From Meghimatium bilineatum (taxonomy: Eukaryota; Mollusca; Gastropoda; Stylommatophora; Philomycidae), in assembly GCA_034231615.1 (NCBI GenBank), contig CM067312.1, forward strand, positions 6,311,747-6,375,746: a stretch of DNA of 64,000 nt, given 5' to 3'. Numbering within the stretch: position 1 is the first letter of the stretch; every line of letters starts with the position of its first letter. Both the position numbers and the translations under genes were made by a program. Of this stretch, positions 1 to 11,760 are shown in pieces. The notes below the pieces were generated by a model that saw only the letters and a program-made list of their open reading frames with translations, did not search any database and was not told the origin of the DNA.

Positions 1-408
1 GTTTATAGAACCACTTATCATCAGTCCTATTTTGTTTTTATAACCACTTATCTTTAGCACTATTTTGTTTTTATAACCACTTATCTTTAGCACTATTTTG
101 TTTTTATAACCACTTATCTTTAGCACTATTTTGTTTTTATAACCACTTATCTTTAGCACTATTTTGTTTTTATAACCACTTAACTTTAGCACTATTTTGT
201 TTTTATAACCAATTATCCTTAGCAATATTTTGTTTTTAGAACCAATTATCCTTAGCAATATTTTGTTTTTAGAACCAATTATCCTTAGCAATATTTTGTT
301 TTTAGAACCAATTATCCTTAGCAATATTTTGTTTTTAGAACCAATTATCCTTAGCAATATTTTGTTTTTAGAACCAATTATCCTTAGCAATATTTTCTTT
401 TTAGAACT
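1..408. repeat. 33-bp tandem array
   Basis: About 12 copies running from the window edge. The first half has ataaccacttatctttagca, the second half agaaccaattatccttagca, so two sub-families sit in separate blocks. The array ends 40 bp before the exon acceptor at 448. Confidence 0.95.
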
Positions 409-448
409 ACAATGACAGAAATAATGAGATATACCATATTTCTTACAG

Positions 449-640
449 AGGTCACTGGGACTCACCAGATGCTAAAGTTAACCCAGAGTTATTGCCGGAA
501 ACATCTAATTGCATCCAGGTAAAAGGCGCATTCTCGAAACGTCACAGCGATGACAGCGTTGTTTACTCCTCGTCCAAGGATAGTCAGCTACAGACAGCTC
601 AGGCTATGAGACGTCAGAAACGGCGAGGAGACAGTTTCAA
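449..640 (+). CDS. Internal coding exon of the host gene (upstream exon)
   Basis: A 192-nt internal exon preceded by a polypyrimidine/AG acceptor (ending 448) and followed by a consensus donor GTAAGT at 641. One frame is open throughout, reading from base 450 as GHWDSPDAKVNPE and on to KRHSDDSVVYSSSKDSQ and MRRQKRRGDSF; another frame checked stops within nine codons. The exon begins with the last base of a codon and ends with two bases (AA) of the next, and the large exon at 34514 begins with the single base needed (AAT, Asn). The peptide is basic and Ser-rich and shows no domain. It begins about 40 bp after a 33-bp minisatellite. The family is not recognised. The small Trp-containing motif followed by Ser-rich sequence would fit the linker after the PDZ domain of a Shroom-like scaffold, but this is weak. 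I am confident in the exon and unsure of the gene identity. Confidence 0.85.
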
Positions 641-650
641 GTAAGTATTT

Positions 651-790
651 GTACTTACGTCTCTGGATGTTGTGTGTTAGAGCTGTCCTTACGTCTCTGG
701 ATGTTGTGTGTTAGAGCTGTCCTTACGTCGCTGGGTGTGGTGTGTTCGGGCTGTACTTACGTCTTTGGATGTTATGTGTAATATTTGGTC
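651..790. repeat. 34-bp tandem array
   Basis: About four copies containing cttacgtctctggatgttgt. The first copy starts just downstream of the donor at 641. Confidence 0.85.
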
Positions 791-909
791 GATTGATATG
801 CAGTAATATTGTTGTGACATCTAAGAACGCTAAATCATTGTATCCTTGTTCCATGTGAACGTCAATAGTGCCGTTCTTACTCGTCGTTTTTTGTTGTTGT
901 AAATGTAGT

Positions 910-938
910 CTTGATAAAGGACGTTTTGTCAAAACGTC
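910..938 (+). ncRNA. Degenerate hammerhead-like motif
   Basis: CTTGATAAAGGACG, a GACGTTTTGTC-type hairpin, then AAAACGTC. It follows the same layout as the motifs at 27006 and 47977 but with more changes. Followed by a GT-rich run. Confidence 0.25.
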
Positions 939-1165
939 AATTGTGTGTGTGTGTTTTATTATGTGATTAGCAAAAGTTCATTACCCTGTATCAAGCTTCA
1001 TCTATTGGATTTTAGTTTTGCAGCAGTGTGTTCATACTAACGATGTCATAAGGAGGGCAGTTTTATACTTCGGGGGACTTAGCCAACAGCCGCGTCAACT
1101 CTCCTTAGTCACCTCTTAGCACATTAGTGACACACTGTTGCTATTCTTTAATTCATTTTCAATCA

Positions 1166-2461
1166 CCACGGTGACACGAGTGTGCTAAAGAGATATCCAC
1201 GATGATACGAGTGTGGTGAAGAGATATCCACGATGATACGAGTGTGGTGAAGAGATATCCACGATGACACGAGTGTGGTGAAGAGATATCCACGATGATA
1301 CGACTGTGGTGAAGAGATATCCACGGTGACACGACTGTGGTGAAGAGATATCCACGATGACACGAGTGTGGTGAAGAGATATCCACGATGATACGAGTGT
1401 GGTGAAGAGATATCCACGATGACACGAGTGTGGTGAAGAGATATCCACGATGACACGACTGTGGTGAAGAGATATCCACGATGACACGACTGTGGTGAAG
1501 AGATATCCACGATGACACGAGTGTGGTGAAGAGATATCCACGATGATACGAGTGTGGTGAAGAGATATCCACGATGACACGAGTGTGGTGAAGAGATATC
1601 CACGATGACACGACTGTGGAAGAGATATCCACGATGACACGAGTGTGGTGAAGAGATATCCACGATGACACGACTGTGGTGAAGAGATATCCACGATGAC
1701 ACGAGTGTGGTGAAGAGATATCCACGATGACACGAGTGTGGTGAAGAGATATCCACGATGACACGAGTGTGGTGAAGAGATATCCACGATGACACGAGTG
1801 TGGTGAAGAGATATCCACGATGACACGAGTGTGGTGAAGAGATATCCACGATGACACGACTGTGGTGAAGAGATATCCACGATGACACGGGTGTCGTGAA
1901 GAGATATCCACGATGACACGACTGTGGTGAAGACATATCCACGATGACACGAGTGTGGTGAAGAGATATCCACGATGACACGAGTGTGGTGAAGAGATAT
2001 CCACGATGACACGAGTGTGCTAAAGAGATATCCACGATGACACGACTGTGGTGAAGAGATATCCACGATGACACGAGTGTGGTGAAGAGATATCCACGAT
2101 GACACGAGTGTGGTGAAGAGATATCCACGATGACACGAGTGTGGTGAAGAGATATCCACGATGACACGAGTGTGGTGAAGAGATATCCACGATGACACGA
2201 CTGTGGTGAAGAGATATCCACGATGACACGAGTGTGCTAAAGAGATATCCACGATGACACGAGTGTGGTGAAGAGATATCCACGATGACACGACTGTGGT
2301 GAAGAGATATCCACGATGACACGAGCGTGGTAGTGATATCCACAGTGACACGAGTGTGGTGAAGAGATATCCACGGTGACACGAGTGTGGTGAAAAGATA
2401 TCCACGATGATACGAGTGTGGTGAAGAGATATCCACGATGATACGAGTGGGGTGAAGAGAT
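1166..2461. repeat. 31-bp tandem array, about 42 copies
   Basis: The unit contains gatatccacgatgacacgag and tgtggtgaaga. Variants include GATACGAG, CGACTGTGG and GTGTGCTAA. The long minus-strand frames here exist only because the unit lacks stops. Confidence 0.97.
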
Positions 2462-3494
2462 AATTGACAAGTGTAGAGATGCATGTTAACTCTAGTACTT
2501 GGAGAGTGTGAGGTCTCACATTTCACTTCATTACGTCGTTATAGACTATTGAACTACTTTCACTCGTTATTTGAACCTCAATATTACTTTTAGTTGTCGG
2601 GATGTTACTCTTGCAGGCCCAAAAATGTGCATGTCCCATTGCCCATAGTTGAATTCTGAAACAAGAACATTTCAAAAATCACACAAATATTTCCCCATCT
2701 TTTAATATTTCAATTTTGGTTCTGACCTTCACCCTGACATGCCACACTGTCCTGTGGATGCTTATTGTTCAAACGACATGTCTGTTCTTTGTGAGCAGAT
2801 CGGATTGTCTGTTGTTTGCTGAGTATTAGCACCTTCGGTCAGACATTGTTAGACTTTGTTCCCTTCCATCGGCCATACTCATAGCATACCTGTTTAATAT
2901 TGTGAATACACGGACTGGTTGTCAAGCCAGTGGTGGGAAAATTGTTTTGATCGCGGGACGGATTGCCCTTTTTTCTTGTGGCACATGGCCACACAACATT
3001 GTTTTTGCGTTCGTTCTCAAACTCCCACCGGGTCTCTTAGAAAAACAACGGTCCTATTAGCTTTCCAGATGTATTTAGTCATGAGAACGGAAATGCGGTG
3101 TCTCCGTTTTATTACTTCAATGGTTCGACACATCCAACGTCTGCGCGGTAACTAATACGCTCAGTGTTTTTATCGCTTGCACTGAACTGTCAACGCCTGC
3201 AACCATATCGCTAGTAGTAAGCCAACCGTACGAGAGAACTAATGCCCGTACTTAAATGCTGAGCACCAAGCTCGAAGCTAACCATGGTCTTGTATTCTTG
3301 AACTACACTAATCTCAAAGTAGTGTTTATTTAACTCTGGGACCAGCAAATATAGTACATCTAGGACATCCTGGCGGGCCAGAAAAAAGACCGTATTTTGT
3401 CCACCTCTTGTGTTTAACCGTTGTCTTCGGCAGTATTTATAAGACTTCTGCACATAATTAATTAGACTTCATTCGTAAGATTTTTTAAATTTTT
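2462..3494. other. Intronic sequence without recognisable features
   Basis: Only short random frames. A fragment near 3010 (cgttcgttctcaaactccca) resembles the end of the GAA-tailed SINE but is too short to call. Confidence 0.5.
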
Positions 3495-3596
3495 GTCGTG
3501 GTTTTCGTTGGTCACTATGAATATATTTGGAGTCGCCTTGGCTATTTTTGGCATGCGACTCCAAGTGTATATATGGTGACCAACGAGGATCGCGAC
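3495..3596. mobile_element. Hairpin MITE, family 1, copy 1
   Basis: Two 44-bp arms (GTCGTGGTTTTCGTTGGTCA and onward against its reverse at the right, ending AACGAGGATCGCGAC) flank the loop GGCTATTTTTGGC. The arms are mostly complementary. Right-flank sequence (aacataacgaatgacgtcg, taattaatgaattaa) is shared with copies at 27540 and 28690. Confidence 0.6.
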
Positions 3597-3767
3597 AATA
3601 ATGAAAAAACATAACGAATGACGTCGTAATTAATGAATTAATCTGCAGGAGTCTTCTACTGTCCAGGGTCTCGGTTGTACAGACATATGTTTCTCGCTTG
3701 ACCATCCACATAACTATCAGACCTACTTGCTAAATGTAAACAGGCCTTCATTCTGTGCATTTTTGAT

Positions 3768-3870
3768 TATTGTCACGTTTTCCATTGGTTACTATTTATA
3801 TACTTGGAGTAGTCTTGGCTATTTTTGGCATTCGATTCCAAGCATATAAATATTGACCAACGGTTACCTT
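3768..3870. mobile_element. Hairpin MITE, family 1, copy 2
   Basis: Same palindrome with the loop TTGGCTATTTTTGGCATTCG and arms ttactatttatatacttgga / tccaagcatataaatattga. It lies 170 bp after copy 1. Confidence 0.55.
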
Positions 3871-4044
3871 TTTAGTGTTCCATGAATAATCTTTTGAACA
3901 TTGTCTTTTTAATTATGTACGTATGCATTTCTTAAGATGTCGCTGAAAAAAAAGATTGAAAATACTTAGAGGATTGACTTGGTTGTACTCGGCTTACGCC
4001 ATATGAAGTAAGTCGTCTCAACAAAATGGCACACTGGGATCTCG

Positions 4045-4136
4045 GAAAAATATCCACTTAGTAAATATAATGTCGTGGGCGAGATTTGAACCCACTAGCT
4101 CTTGTGCAGATACCGGAAGACATAACTACTTATGCT
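4045..4136 (-). mobile_element. tRNA-like SINE head, minus strand
   Basis: On the minus strand the segment AGTGGGTTCAAATCTCGCCC (4073-4097) is a good B-box/T-arm, preceded by TATGTCTTCCGGTATCTGCA. There is no complete cloverleaf. It abuts the CGCCCG-type SINE at 4143. Confidence 0.3.
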
Positions 4137-4142
4137 AATGCT

Positions 4143-4386
4143 CGCCCGTGTGTTGCCGGAGCCCGAAAGCGGAGCAAAGAATAGCAACACTTTACCTTCC
4201 ACGCATGTCGTAAAAGGCGACTAAGGAGGTTATGGGATGGAGTTGGCTGTCCCATCCCATATATGGCCAGTGACCGAAAGGCGCAGATATCGCAGCAATG
4301 CTGTAAACCATGACACAACGCATTCCGTTCTCCAAACTACATCCTGCTAATTTGCAGGAGTTTGAGAATGAACGAAGAAGAAGAAG
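4143..4386 (+). mobile_element. CGCCCG-type SINE, copy
   Basis: Collinear with 55120-55400 (GTGTTGCCGGAGCCCGAAA, ttatgggatggagttggctg, ccgaaaggcgcagatatcg, aaccatgacacaacgcatt) and ends GAGAATGAACGAAGAAGAAG. The word atgct flanks both sides (4138-4142 and 4387-4391). Confidence 0.72.
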
Positions 4387-4504
4387 ATGCTAGGCACAAC
4401 TGTTTTGTCACAAGTATTTAAAAGAAGGCATAGTTATTTTACGATTATTTCACGCACTACTTTATACCGGCTGGCCTGTGTGAAGCGTCACTACCTTAGG
4501 CCAC

Positions 4505-4615
4505 TTCAACTTTTGCCATGGTTTTCATTGGTTATTTATTTATAAATTGCTATGTATACATTCGCCAGACAATGAAAATCACAGCGATAATCATATTAGC
4601 CTTACGCGGTGACGT
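4505..4615. mobile_element. Hairpin MITE, family 2, copy 1
   Basis: ttttgccatggttttcattg at the left pairs with ccagacaatgaaaatcacag at the right around an AT-rich centre. ataatcatattagcctt follows. Related copies lie at 18225, 32090 and 46920. Confidence 0.45.
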
Positions 4616-4975
4616 AAAATCTGTTGGCACACATAATGATGTCTAAAGTAGGCCATGCACCACGTCCTGACACGCCATTTTTTAGAATGGACACAACTCC
4701 CTGATATCTTACAGTAGTCAAAACTTAATAGAAATGTTGAAACAAAATATAAACGGCAGGTATTTAGATCCCACGAGAACATTCTAATCCTGTCTGTACC
4801 TGGATCCCCTAGCGTGACCTTTCATCCCTAGATGGCCTCCTGTAGAATAGCAAATACTGGGGGCTGTCACAATTTACCGTTAATTATTGAGGGAGTCAGA
4901 ACAGACATGAGGGTGTGTGAGAGAAGATCCAGGAGGGAGGTCTTGTCCCATACAATACAACTCTCCACATATTGA

Positions 4976-5899
4976 AAATACTTGCACCACAACACAAGTA
5001 GAGTATATAAAAATACATGCACATCAACACAAGTAGATTATATAAAAAATACTTGCACATCACAACACAAGTAGATTATATACAAATACTTGCACATCAC
5101 AACACAAGTAGATTATATAAAAATACTTGCACATCACAACACAAGTAGATTATATAAAAATACTTGCACATCACAACACAAGTAGAGTATATAAAAATTA
5201 TTGCAGTATACTTGCACATTACAACACAAGTAGAGTATATAAAAATTATTGCACATCACAACACACGTAGATTATATACAAATACTTGCACATCACAACA
5301 CAAGTAGATTATATAAAAATACTTGCACAACACAAGTAGATTATATAAAAATACTTGCACATCACAACACAAGTAGAGTATATAAAAATTCTTGCAGTAT
5401 ACTTGCACATCACAACACAAGTAGATTATATAAAAATACTTGCACAACACAAGTAGATTATATAAAAATACTTGCACATCACAACACAAGTAGAGTATAT
5501 AAAAATTCTTGCAGTATACTTGCACATCACAACACAAGTAGATTATATAAAAATACTTGCACATCACAACACAAGTAGATTATATACAAATACTTGCACA
5601 TCACAACACAAGTAGAGTATATAAAAATAGTTGCACATCACAACACAAGTAGAGTATATAAAAATACTTGCACATCACAACACAAGTAGAGTATATAAAA
5701 ATACTTGCACATCACAACACAAGTAGATTATATACAAATACTTGCACATCACAACACAAGTAGAGTATATAAAAATACTTGCACATCACAACACAAGTAG
5801 AGTATATAAAAATACTTGCACATCACAACACAAGTAGAGTATATAAAAATAGTTGCACATCACAACACAAGTAGAGTATATAAAAATTATTGCACAAAG
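4976..5899. repeat. 37-bp tandem array with TATA-box-like units
   Basis: About 24 copies of acttgcacatcacaacacaa plus gtaga(g/t)tatataaaaat. Some units are shortened to cttgcacaacacaag. A TATATAAAAA word occurs in almost every unit. Confidence 0.95.
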
Positions 5900-5937
5900 T
5901 TCCGATATGGTTTAATGTGTTTTACACATCAAGACTA

Positions 5938-6060
5938 TTCTTCTTCTGCATCCCAATCATGTTCTTCATCTTCTTCAGCGTTGATTCTTAAATTCTTTCT
6001 GGATCTTTCTTGTAGCAGGACAAGTCCTACTAGAATTCTAACATGATGTACTCCATAGAA
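5938..6060 (-). mobile_element. SINE/LINE 3' fragment with GAA tail, inverted
   Basis: ttcttcttctgcatccca, cttcttcagcgttgattct, then ttgtagcaggacaagtccta and ctagaattctaacatgatgt, which is the gcaggatgtagtcc-type 3' module read in reverse. Confidence 0.45.
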
Positions 6061-6866
6061 TGGAAATGCGTTGTGCTGCCGTGCTGTTTACGCCAATGGT
6101 CCGACATATCATCTGCGGCGAAGCCCCACCATGTGAATAGTTTCCCACCTCTGATGAAGAGGGTAGGGGAGAAATAATTATATATATTATATGTCAGTTT
6201 AATATCAGCTCTCGTGTAGTCTATTTATGTTCAATGAACCTGCCGTGTCATGAGCCTGGTATCGAGGGTACTCCAGAAAATGGCATAACCATTACCTGTC
6301 AGTAAGCTATGAAGAGTCCTACCTGCCCAAGCGTTGAGGACAGGTAAGGCTGGTGGCCACATCAGATGTTATGAACTGGTAGTTATTTGGTTGGTTGTAG
6401 CATTCTGTGCCAAAATATAACATTCTAGGCGTCTCGAAATAGTCTCCAGTTTATACAGCCATATAGTTCTTCTTCTTTGGTTCACTTGAAACATGTCTAT
6501 ACAATCAAAGCCATATAGTGAAGTGCTTGCCATCACTGCATGAAGGACCGTAGATATAGATTTTTTTTTTTAAAAAGGGGCGGGGAATTTATTTAACAAA
6601 TCGGCCCACTTTTTTTTGGTTATCGTCAAACTCCTACTAGCTCTCTGTTGTACAACTTTAGAAAACATGGAACAAGTCCTCCCTTCGAAATAGTTCTGCG
6701 CGCAGAACTCACAAAGTGTCAATCACATTGGAACATGCGACTTTACCATTACTTGTCATTAACCGAGGACAGAATATACGATAATTAACCAGCGAACAGT
6801 CGCATCAACAGAGACCGTCCACAATAAAAGATATATTGGCTATTGGGTCGCTGAGCCTCATTAATG
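6061..6866. other. Intronic sequence, mostly unassigned
   Basis: Apart from the short LINE 3' match at 6467-6512 and a T run at 6560, nothing is recognised. Confidence 0.5.
6467..6512 (-). mobile_element. Very short copy of the intact LINE's 3' end
   Basis: cttcttctttggttcacttg and aaacatgtctata match the 3' end of the LINE at 42474-42510 (cttcttctttcgttcacttg, aaacatgtctata). Sequence diverges after about 45 bp, as expected for a 5'-truncated insertion or a SINE sharing this tail. Confidence 0.45.
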
Positions 6867-7054
6867 ACTCATTTCACTGTTCCCTCCATTGTCATTGGTC
6901 ACCGTGATTATACTTTGTGTATGGCAGCTAATGAAAGTCAACTGAATAGTCTAGTGAATCATTTTAAAAGGCATGTTTTTCCATTAGCTAATATGTCTTG
7001 TAATGTCGATAGTCACACAACTAATATAAGAGACACTCTATTGAATATGCCCGC

Positions 7055-8292
7055 AAGACTACTCTGGAACAAGACTACTCTGGAACAAGACTACTCTGGA
7101 ACAAGACTACTCTGGAACAAGACTACTCTGGAACAAGACTATTCTGGAACAAGACTATTCTGGAACAAGACTACTCTGGAACAAGACTATTCTGGAACAA
7201 GACTATTCTGGAACAAGACTACTCTGGAACAAGACTATTCTGGAACAAGACTACTCTGGAACAAGACTTCTCTGGAACAAGACTACTCTGGAACAAGACT
7301 ACTCTGGAACAAGACTATTCTGGAACAAGACTATTCTGGAACAAGACTACTCTGGAACAAGACTATTCTGGAACAAGACTACTCTGGAACAAGACTATTC
7401 TGGAACAAGACTACTCTGGAACAAGACTATTCTGGAACAAGACTACGCTGGAACAAGACTATTCTGGAACAAGACTACTCTGGAACAAGACTATTCTGGA
7501 ACAAGACTACTCTGGAACAAGACTATTCTGGAACAAGACTACTCTGGAACAAGACTATTTTGGAACAAGACTACTCTGGAACAAGACTATTCTGGAACAA
7601 GACTACGCTGGAACAAGACTATTCTGGAACAAGACTACTCTGGAACAAGACTATTCTGGAACAAGACTACTCTGGAACAAGACTATTCTGGAACAAGACT
7701 ACTCTGGAACAAGACTATTCTGGAACAAGACTATTCTGGAACAAGACTATTCTGGAACAAGACTACTCTGGAACAAGACTATTCTGGAACAAGACTACTG
7801 TGGAACAAGACTATTCTGGAACAAGACTACTCTGGAACAAGACTATTCTGGAACAAGACTACTCTGGAACAAGACTATTCTGGAACAAGACTACTCTGGA
7901 ACAAGACTATTCTGGAACAAGACTACTCTGGAACAAGACTATTCTGGAACAAGACTATTCTGGAACAAGACTACTCTGGAACAAGACTACTCTGGAACAA
8001 GACTATTCTGGAACAAGACTACTCTGGAACAAGACAACTCTGGAACAAGACTACTCTGAAACAAGACTATTCTGGAACAAGACTACTCTGAAACAAGACT
8101 ATTCTGGAACAAGACAATTCTGGAACAAGACTACTCTGAAACAAGACTACTCTGGAACAAGACTACTCTGGAACAAGACTATTCTGGAACAAGACTACTC
8201 TGGAACAAGACTACTCTGGAACAAGACTACTCTGGAACAAGACTATTCTGGAACAAGACTACTCTGGAACAAGACTACTCTGGAACAAGACT
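7055..8292. repeat. 16-bp tandem array, about 77 copies
   Basis: Unit ctggaacaagactact with a frequent T/A swap (actatt). Because 16 is not a multiple of 3 and no frame holds a stop, the whole array reads open as a 16-residue peptide repeat (LEQDYSGTRLLWNKTT). There is no sign that it is a gene. Confidence 0.97.
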
Positions 8293-8359
8293 TAGTACTA
8301 AGATGCTGGTATCTTAGAATATACAATTATTGAAGAGTAGGACACTTGCCAGATAGATA

Positions 8360-9072
8360 TTTTCCCACACTCCAGGGGCTGGTGGGTTTTCCCCAACCTA
8401 CAGTTGTTGGTGGTTTTTCCCACACTCCAGTGGTTGGTGGTTTTTCTCACACGCCAGTGGTTGGTGGTTTTTCTTACACGTTAGTGGTTGGTGGTTTTTC
8501 CCACACTCCAGTGGTTGGTGGTTTTTCCTCACACTCCAGTGGTTGGTGGTTTTTCTCACACGCCAGTGGTTGGTGGTTTTTCTCACACGTCAGTGGTTGG
8601 TGGTTTTTCCCACACTCCAGTGGTTGGTGGTTTTTCCTCACACTCCAGTGGTTGATGGTTTTTCTCACACGCCAGTGGTTGGTGGTTTTTCCCCACACTC
8701 CTGTGGTTGGTGGTTTTTCTCACACGCCAGTGGTTGGTGGTTTTTCCCACACTCCAGTGGTTGGTGGTTTTTCCCACACTCCAGTGGTTGGTGGTTTTTC
8801 TCACACGCCAGTGGTTGGTGGTTTTTCTCACACGCCAGTGGTTGATGGTTTTTCCCACACTCCAGTGGTTGGTGGTTTTTCTCACACGCCAGTGGTTGGT
8901 GGTTTTTCTCACACGCCAGTGGATGGTGGTTTTTCCCCACACTCCAGTGGTTGGTGGTTTTTCTCACACGCCAGTGGTTGGTGGTTTTTCCCACACTCCA
9001 GTGGTTGGTGGTTTTTCTCACACTCCAGTGGTTGGTGGTGTTTCTCACACGCCAGTGGTTGGTGGTTTTTCT
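8360..9072. repeat. 27-bp tandem array, about 26 copies
   Basis: The unit contains ttggtggtttttctcacacg and ccagtgg, with a variant cccacactccagtgg and occasional extra C. It starts about 70 bp after the 16-bp array. Open in several frames without coding signs. Confidence 0.96.
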
Positions 9073-9579
9073 GTACAATCTCCGTACCGTACTCTAATAA
9101 ACTCCATGTACTTGTTGTACGCCACTGAGCGAGTATCCCATTGCGATACTGAAATTGTGTTCTTGTGCGATACTGAGTATTCACGTGCGATACTAAATAG
9201 GGGTTTTTGTTGCGATACTTTCCGTTGAGAAAGCAATGACAAACTACTGAACGTATTTATATCACCTAGAAAATCACTACAGCCACAAAAATTCTGGATT
9301 GATGGCTACGTCCTGAATAGGATATGCTACCAATTTTTTTAGAAAGATGAAATGGACGAGTCCACAAGACTATAATAAACGAGGGACTGGTTTTATCTGT
9401 ACGCTCAATTAGTTAAATAAATGTTGTGCTCGACCTGGTCTATTAACGGAGCTAGTATTTTATAGTAGTCATAAAACTGGTTAGTCGTGGGAGTACCTTT
9501 TGTGTGGAGCAGCAGGTGTTAGTGAGACCATAGGTGAGTCACGTGTTTTACACCACAAATTAACGCTATTAGGAGGAAC

Positions 9580-9800
9580 CCGGTGACATAGTTGATAGTG
9601 AGCTTGTTATTAAACATGGTGCCAGGTTCGAAACCACATCCAGGACATACAAAAATCAGGTCTCGTGATTTCTCGCCTGACCCGATGGCTCAGCAAGTCG
9701 GTCCAGCTGTAAATGGGTGGCACCTGATGCATTGGTTGGGGAAGGTAAACACAGCAAAGAAGGGAACTTACTACCCCACCAAACTGTTGCTGCTCTTTAG
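9580..9800 (+). mobile_element. tRNA-derived SINE with conserved core
   Basis: The head resembles a tRNA: ggtgacatagttgatagtga (A-box region), then ccaggttcgaaacc (B-box, 9616-9629). About 75 bp later comes the core ggtccagctgtaaatgggtg (9700-9719). The same core occurs at 18005-18190 and 22655-22870 in the opposite orientation. Confidence 0.55.
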
Positions 9801-10048
9801 TACATTAAGTGTTTAAGTACTTCATTGCCAACGGCAAGTTGCTATTATAAAACCGCGCAACTACATGTACAAATTACGCTGTAGCTTTGCTTAATTTTGA
9901 ACAAGATTTTGGTTTGTTTAATGTTTTTATTTATGTTTTATTATGTCAAGGAAAATGTGTTAAAAATGTAGGTCCTATCTTAGCAGCAAAACTACCGTCA
10001 AAGATTTATCATTAACTCCTCATGTAGAAAGTCACAGCAGCTTTTAGA

Positions 10049-10165
10049 TGGCGAGTTTAGTTCTCTTCATGATGAATTTACTTTCCCTAACTCATGCTTC
10101 AGGTATGTGCGGAGAGTTTAGTTCCCTTCATGATGAATTTACTTTCCCTAACTCATGCTTCAGGT
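10049..10165. repeat. Direct duplication, about 57 bp x 2
   Basis: gagtttagttctcttcatga, tgaatttactttccctaact, catgcttcaggtatg, repeated once with a C/T change. Confidence 0.85.
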
Positions 10166-10281
10166 ATGAACGCATTGCTTTAATAGAAAGAGCATACTCC
10201 TAGAATATTAAAGAAAATTGGACGCAATAGAAAACGGAAATGCAGACCCCGGTAACTAAAGAAAGACAAGCACTGTAATCT

Positions 10282-10733
10282 TGAATAAACAGTGTTGCCA
10301 GTTAGTTGGAGCAGTTTATGATTGTATGTTAGATTCATCATTAGGTGACATATTATTTCCAGAACGTAGTCTTCCCTATGGATATGGTATACAAGTAAAT
10401 TCAAATGGGAAGCATGAGGATAAATGAAAATAATTCTTACAGCTGACGGGAATTGAACTCGGTCCGTTCTACCATCACTGAATCGCTTAGCAACACAAGT
10501 AATCATGGATCTCTATGGACCCTGTGAATCTCCTGAAGACTCTGATGTCTTGAGCAAGTTGCCCTGCCTCATTTAGTGACATGCGCAGGCATGTTAGATT
10601 AACAGTAGTTGAACAGTGTTGCCAGTTAGATGGAGCAGTTTATGATTGCATGTTAGATTAACAGTAGCTGAACAGTGTTGCCAGTTAGTTGAAGCAGTTT
10701 ATGGTCAAATTTTAGATTAACAATAGTTAAAAC
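10282..10733. repeat. 59-bp repeat, dispersed and tandem copies
   Basis: gaacagtgttgccagttag followed by gcagtttatgattgcatgtt occurs at about 10285, 10612 and 10671. The last two are in tandem directly before the LINE fragment at 10735. Confidence 0.75.
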
Positions 10734-10734
10734 T

Positions 10735-11760
10735 ATGCCCGGAAACAGTTTAGAAAGAACTAGCACAATGAGATATCTGGGTGTGTTTTTTGACAGAAGT
10801 CTGAGTTTCAGGCAACATGTTGACCACGTTATCATAATGGCAGGCAAAGGCTTAGCAGCAATGAAGGTTATGGTTGCTGCGCAGTGTGAACAGAGGTTAT
10901 TTCTTTTGTACCAGTGTTTGGTTGTGGTGGAATATGGACTGACAATTCTGACTCTTAGCCAAACTCATATCGAAGGACTGGATAGAATCCAGAATGCAAC
11001 AATGCGTATCGTAATTGGGTGCACAAGAGACACGACGACAAGAACTATGCGATACCTACTTGACTGCCCAACAGCTGAGCACAGATTACAGTATTGTCGT
11101 GCATGGACGTACCTTCAAATACATGCATATAAGGAACATCCATTGCCTTCCGAAATACAGAAAGTTAAAGGCAGCAGACTCAAGAGAGGGAAGTCGTAGA
11201 TGGGACGTGCTGAGGATGTCATACAAAGCGTGTGCAGATTGCAAGATGTAGCAGCAGGTGCGGAATGGATAAGTCTACCCACAGATTTTGAAACTTGTTT
11301 GAGAGTAGTAATATCACTCAGCAGGGAATGCAGAGAATGGTGACCCACAGCTGTGGAGAAAGAAGTGCAGGCTGTGGTCAGTGAGAATGCCAAAGAGAGG
11401 GATGTGATTATATACACTGATGGATCTGTGATTAGACATGTTCGCAGTGCTTGGGCCTTCATAGTTCAGTGCGCAGGTAAAACGATCAGGGAGGAGAGTG
11501 GTGCCTTTGCGGTCACTATGAGTAGCATGACCATGGAGATTATGGCTGTGACCAGGGCATTTGAGTGGGTATGAACACAAAATGTAACGCAGGTCTGCAT
11601 CTTGAGTGGTTATGAGTATGATTAGGAAGGTGCAAATGGGTCTCGTTCGCGAACATTGGATTGATGACTTGAGAAAGGCGATGCTGAAAGTGGTTATATT
11701 TATTTTCGTGCCGGGACATATGGGTGTTCGAGGCAATGAAAAATCGAATCAACTGGCCTA
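10735..11760 (+). pseudogene. Degenerate LINE: end of reverse transcriptase plus RNase H
   Basis: The first frame (10735-11199) has the RT tail signature STMRYLGVFFDRSLSFRQHV, the VVVEYGLTI segment and LDRIQNATMRIVIGCTRDTT, like the post-YADD part of I/Jockey LINEs. It then stops. A second frame (11353-11574) has the RNase H start VIIYTDGSV and the segment MTMEIMAVTRAFEWV, then stops. A third piece (about 11700-11760) reads VPGHMGVRGNEKSNQLAY, the RNase H end. At least two frame breaks and several stops show a dead copy. It is related to, but clearly divergent from, the intact element at 42474-46525. Confidence 0.8.

Noticed and set aside
1159..2526. Long minus-strand frames of 168 to 444 codons
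   Set aside because: They are readings of the stop-free 31-bp array in different frames; no splice sites, start context or non-repeat coding sequence.
6152..6180. CTGATGA followed by GAAA, as in a hammerhead ribozyme
   Set aside because: The bases between the two boxes do not form a stem II hairpin.
6864..8333. A 489-codon plus-strand frame
   Set aside because: More than 400 codons are the 16-bp array; the ends are random sequence.
8346..9242. Overlapping frames on both strands
   Set aside because: By-products of the 27-bp array.
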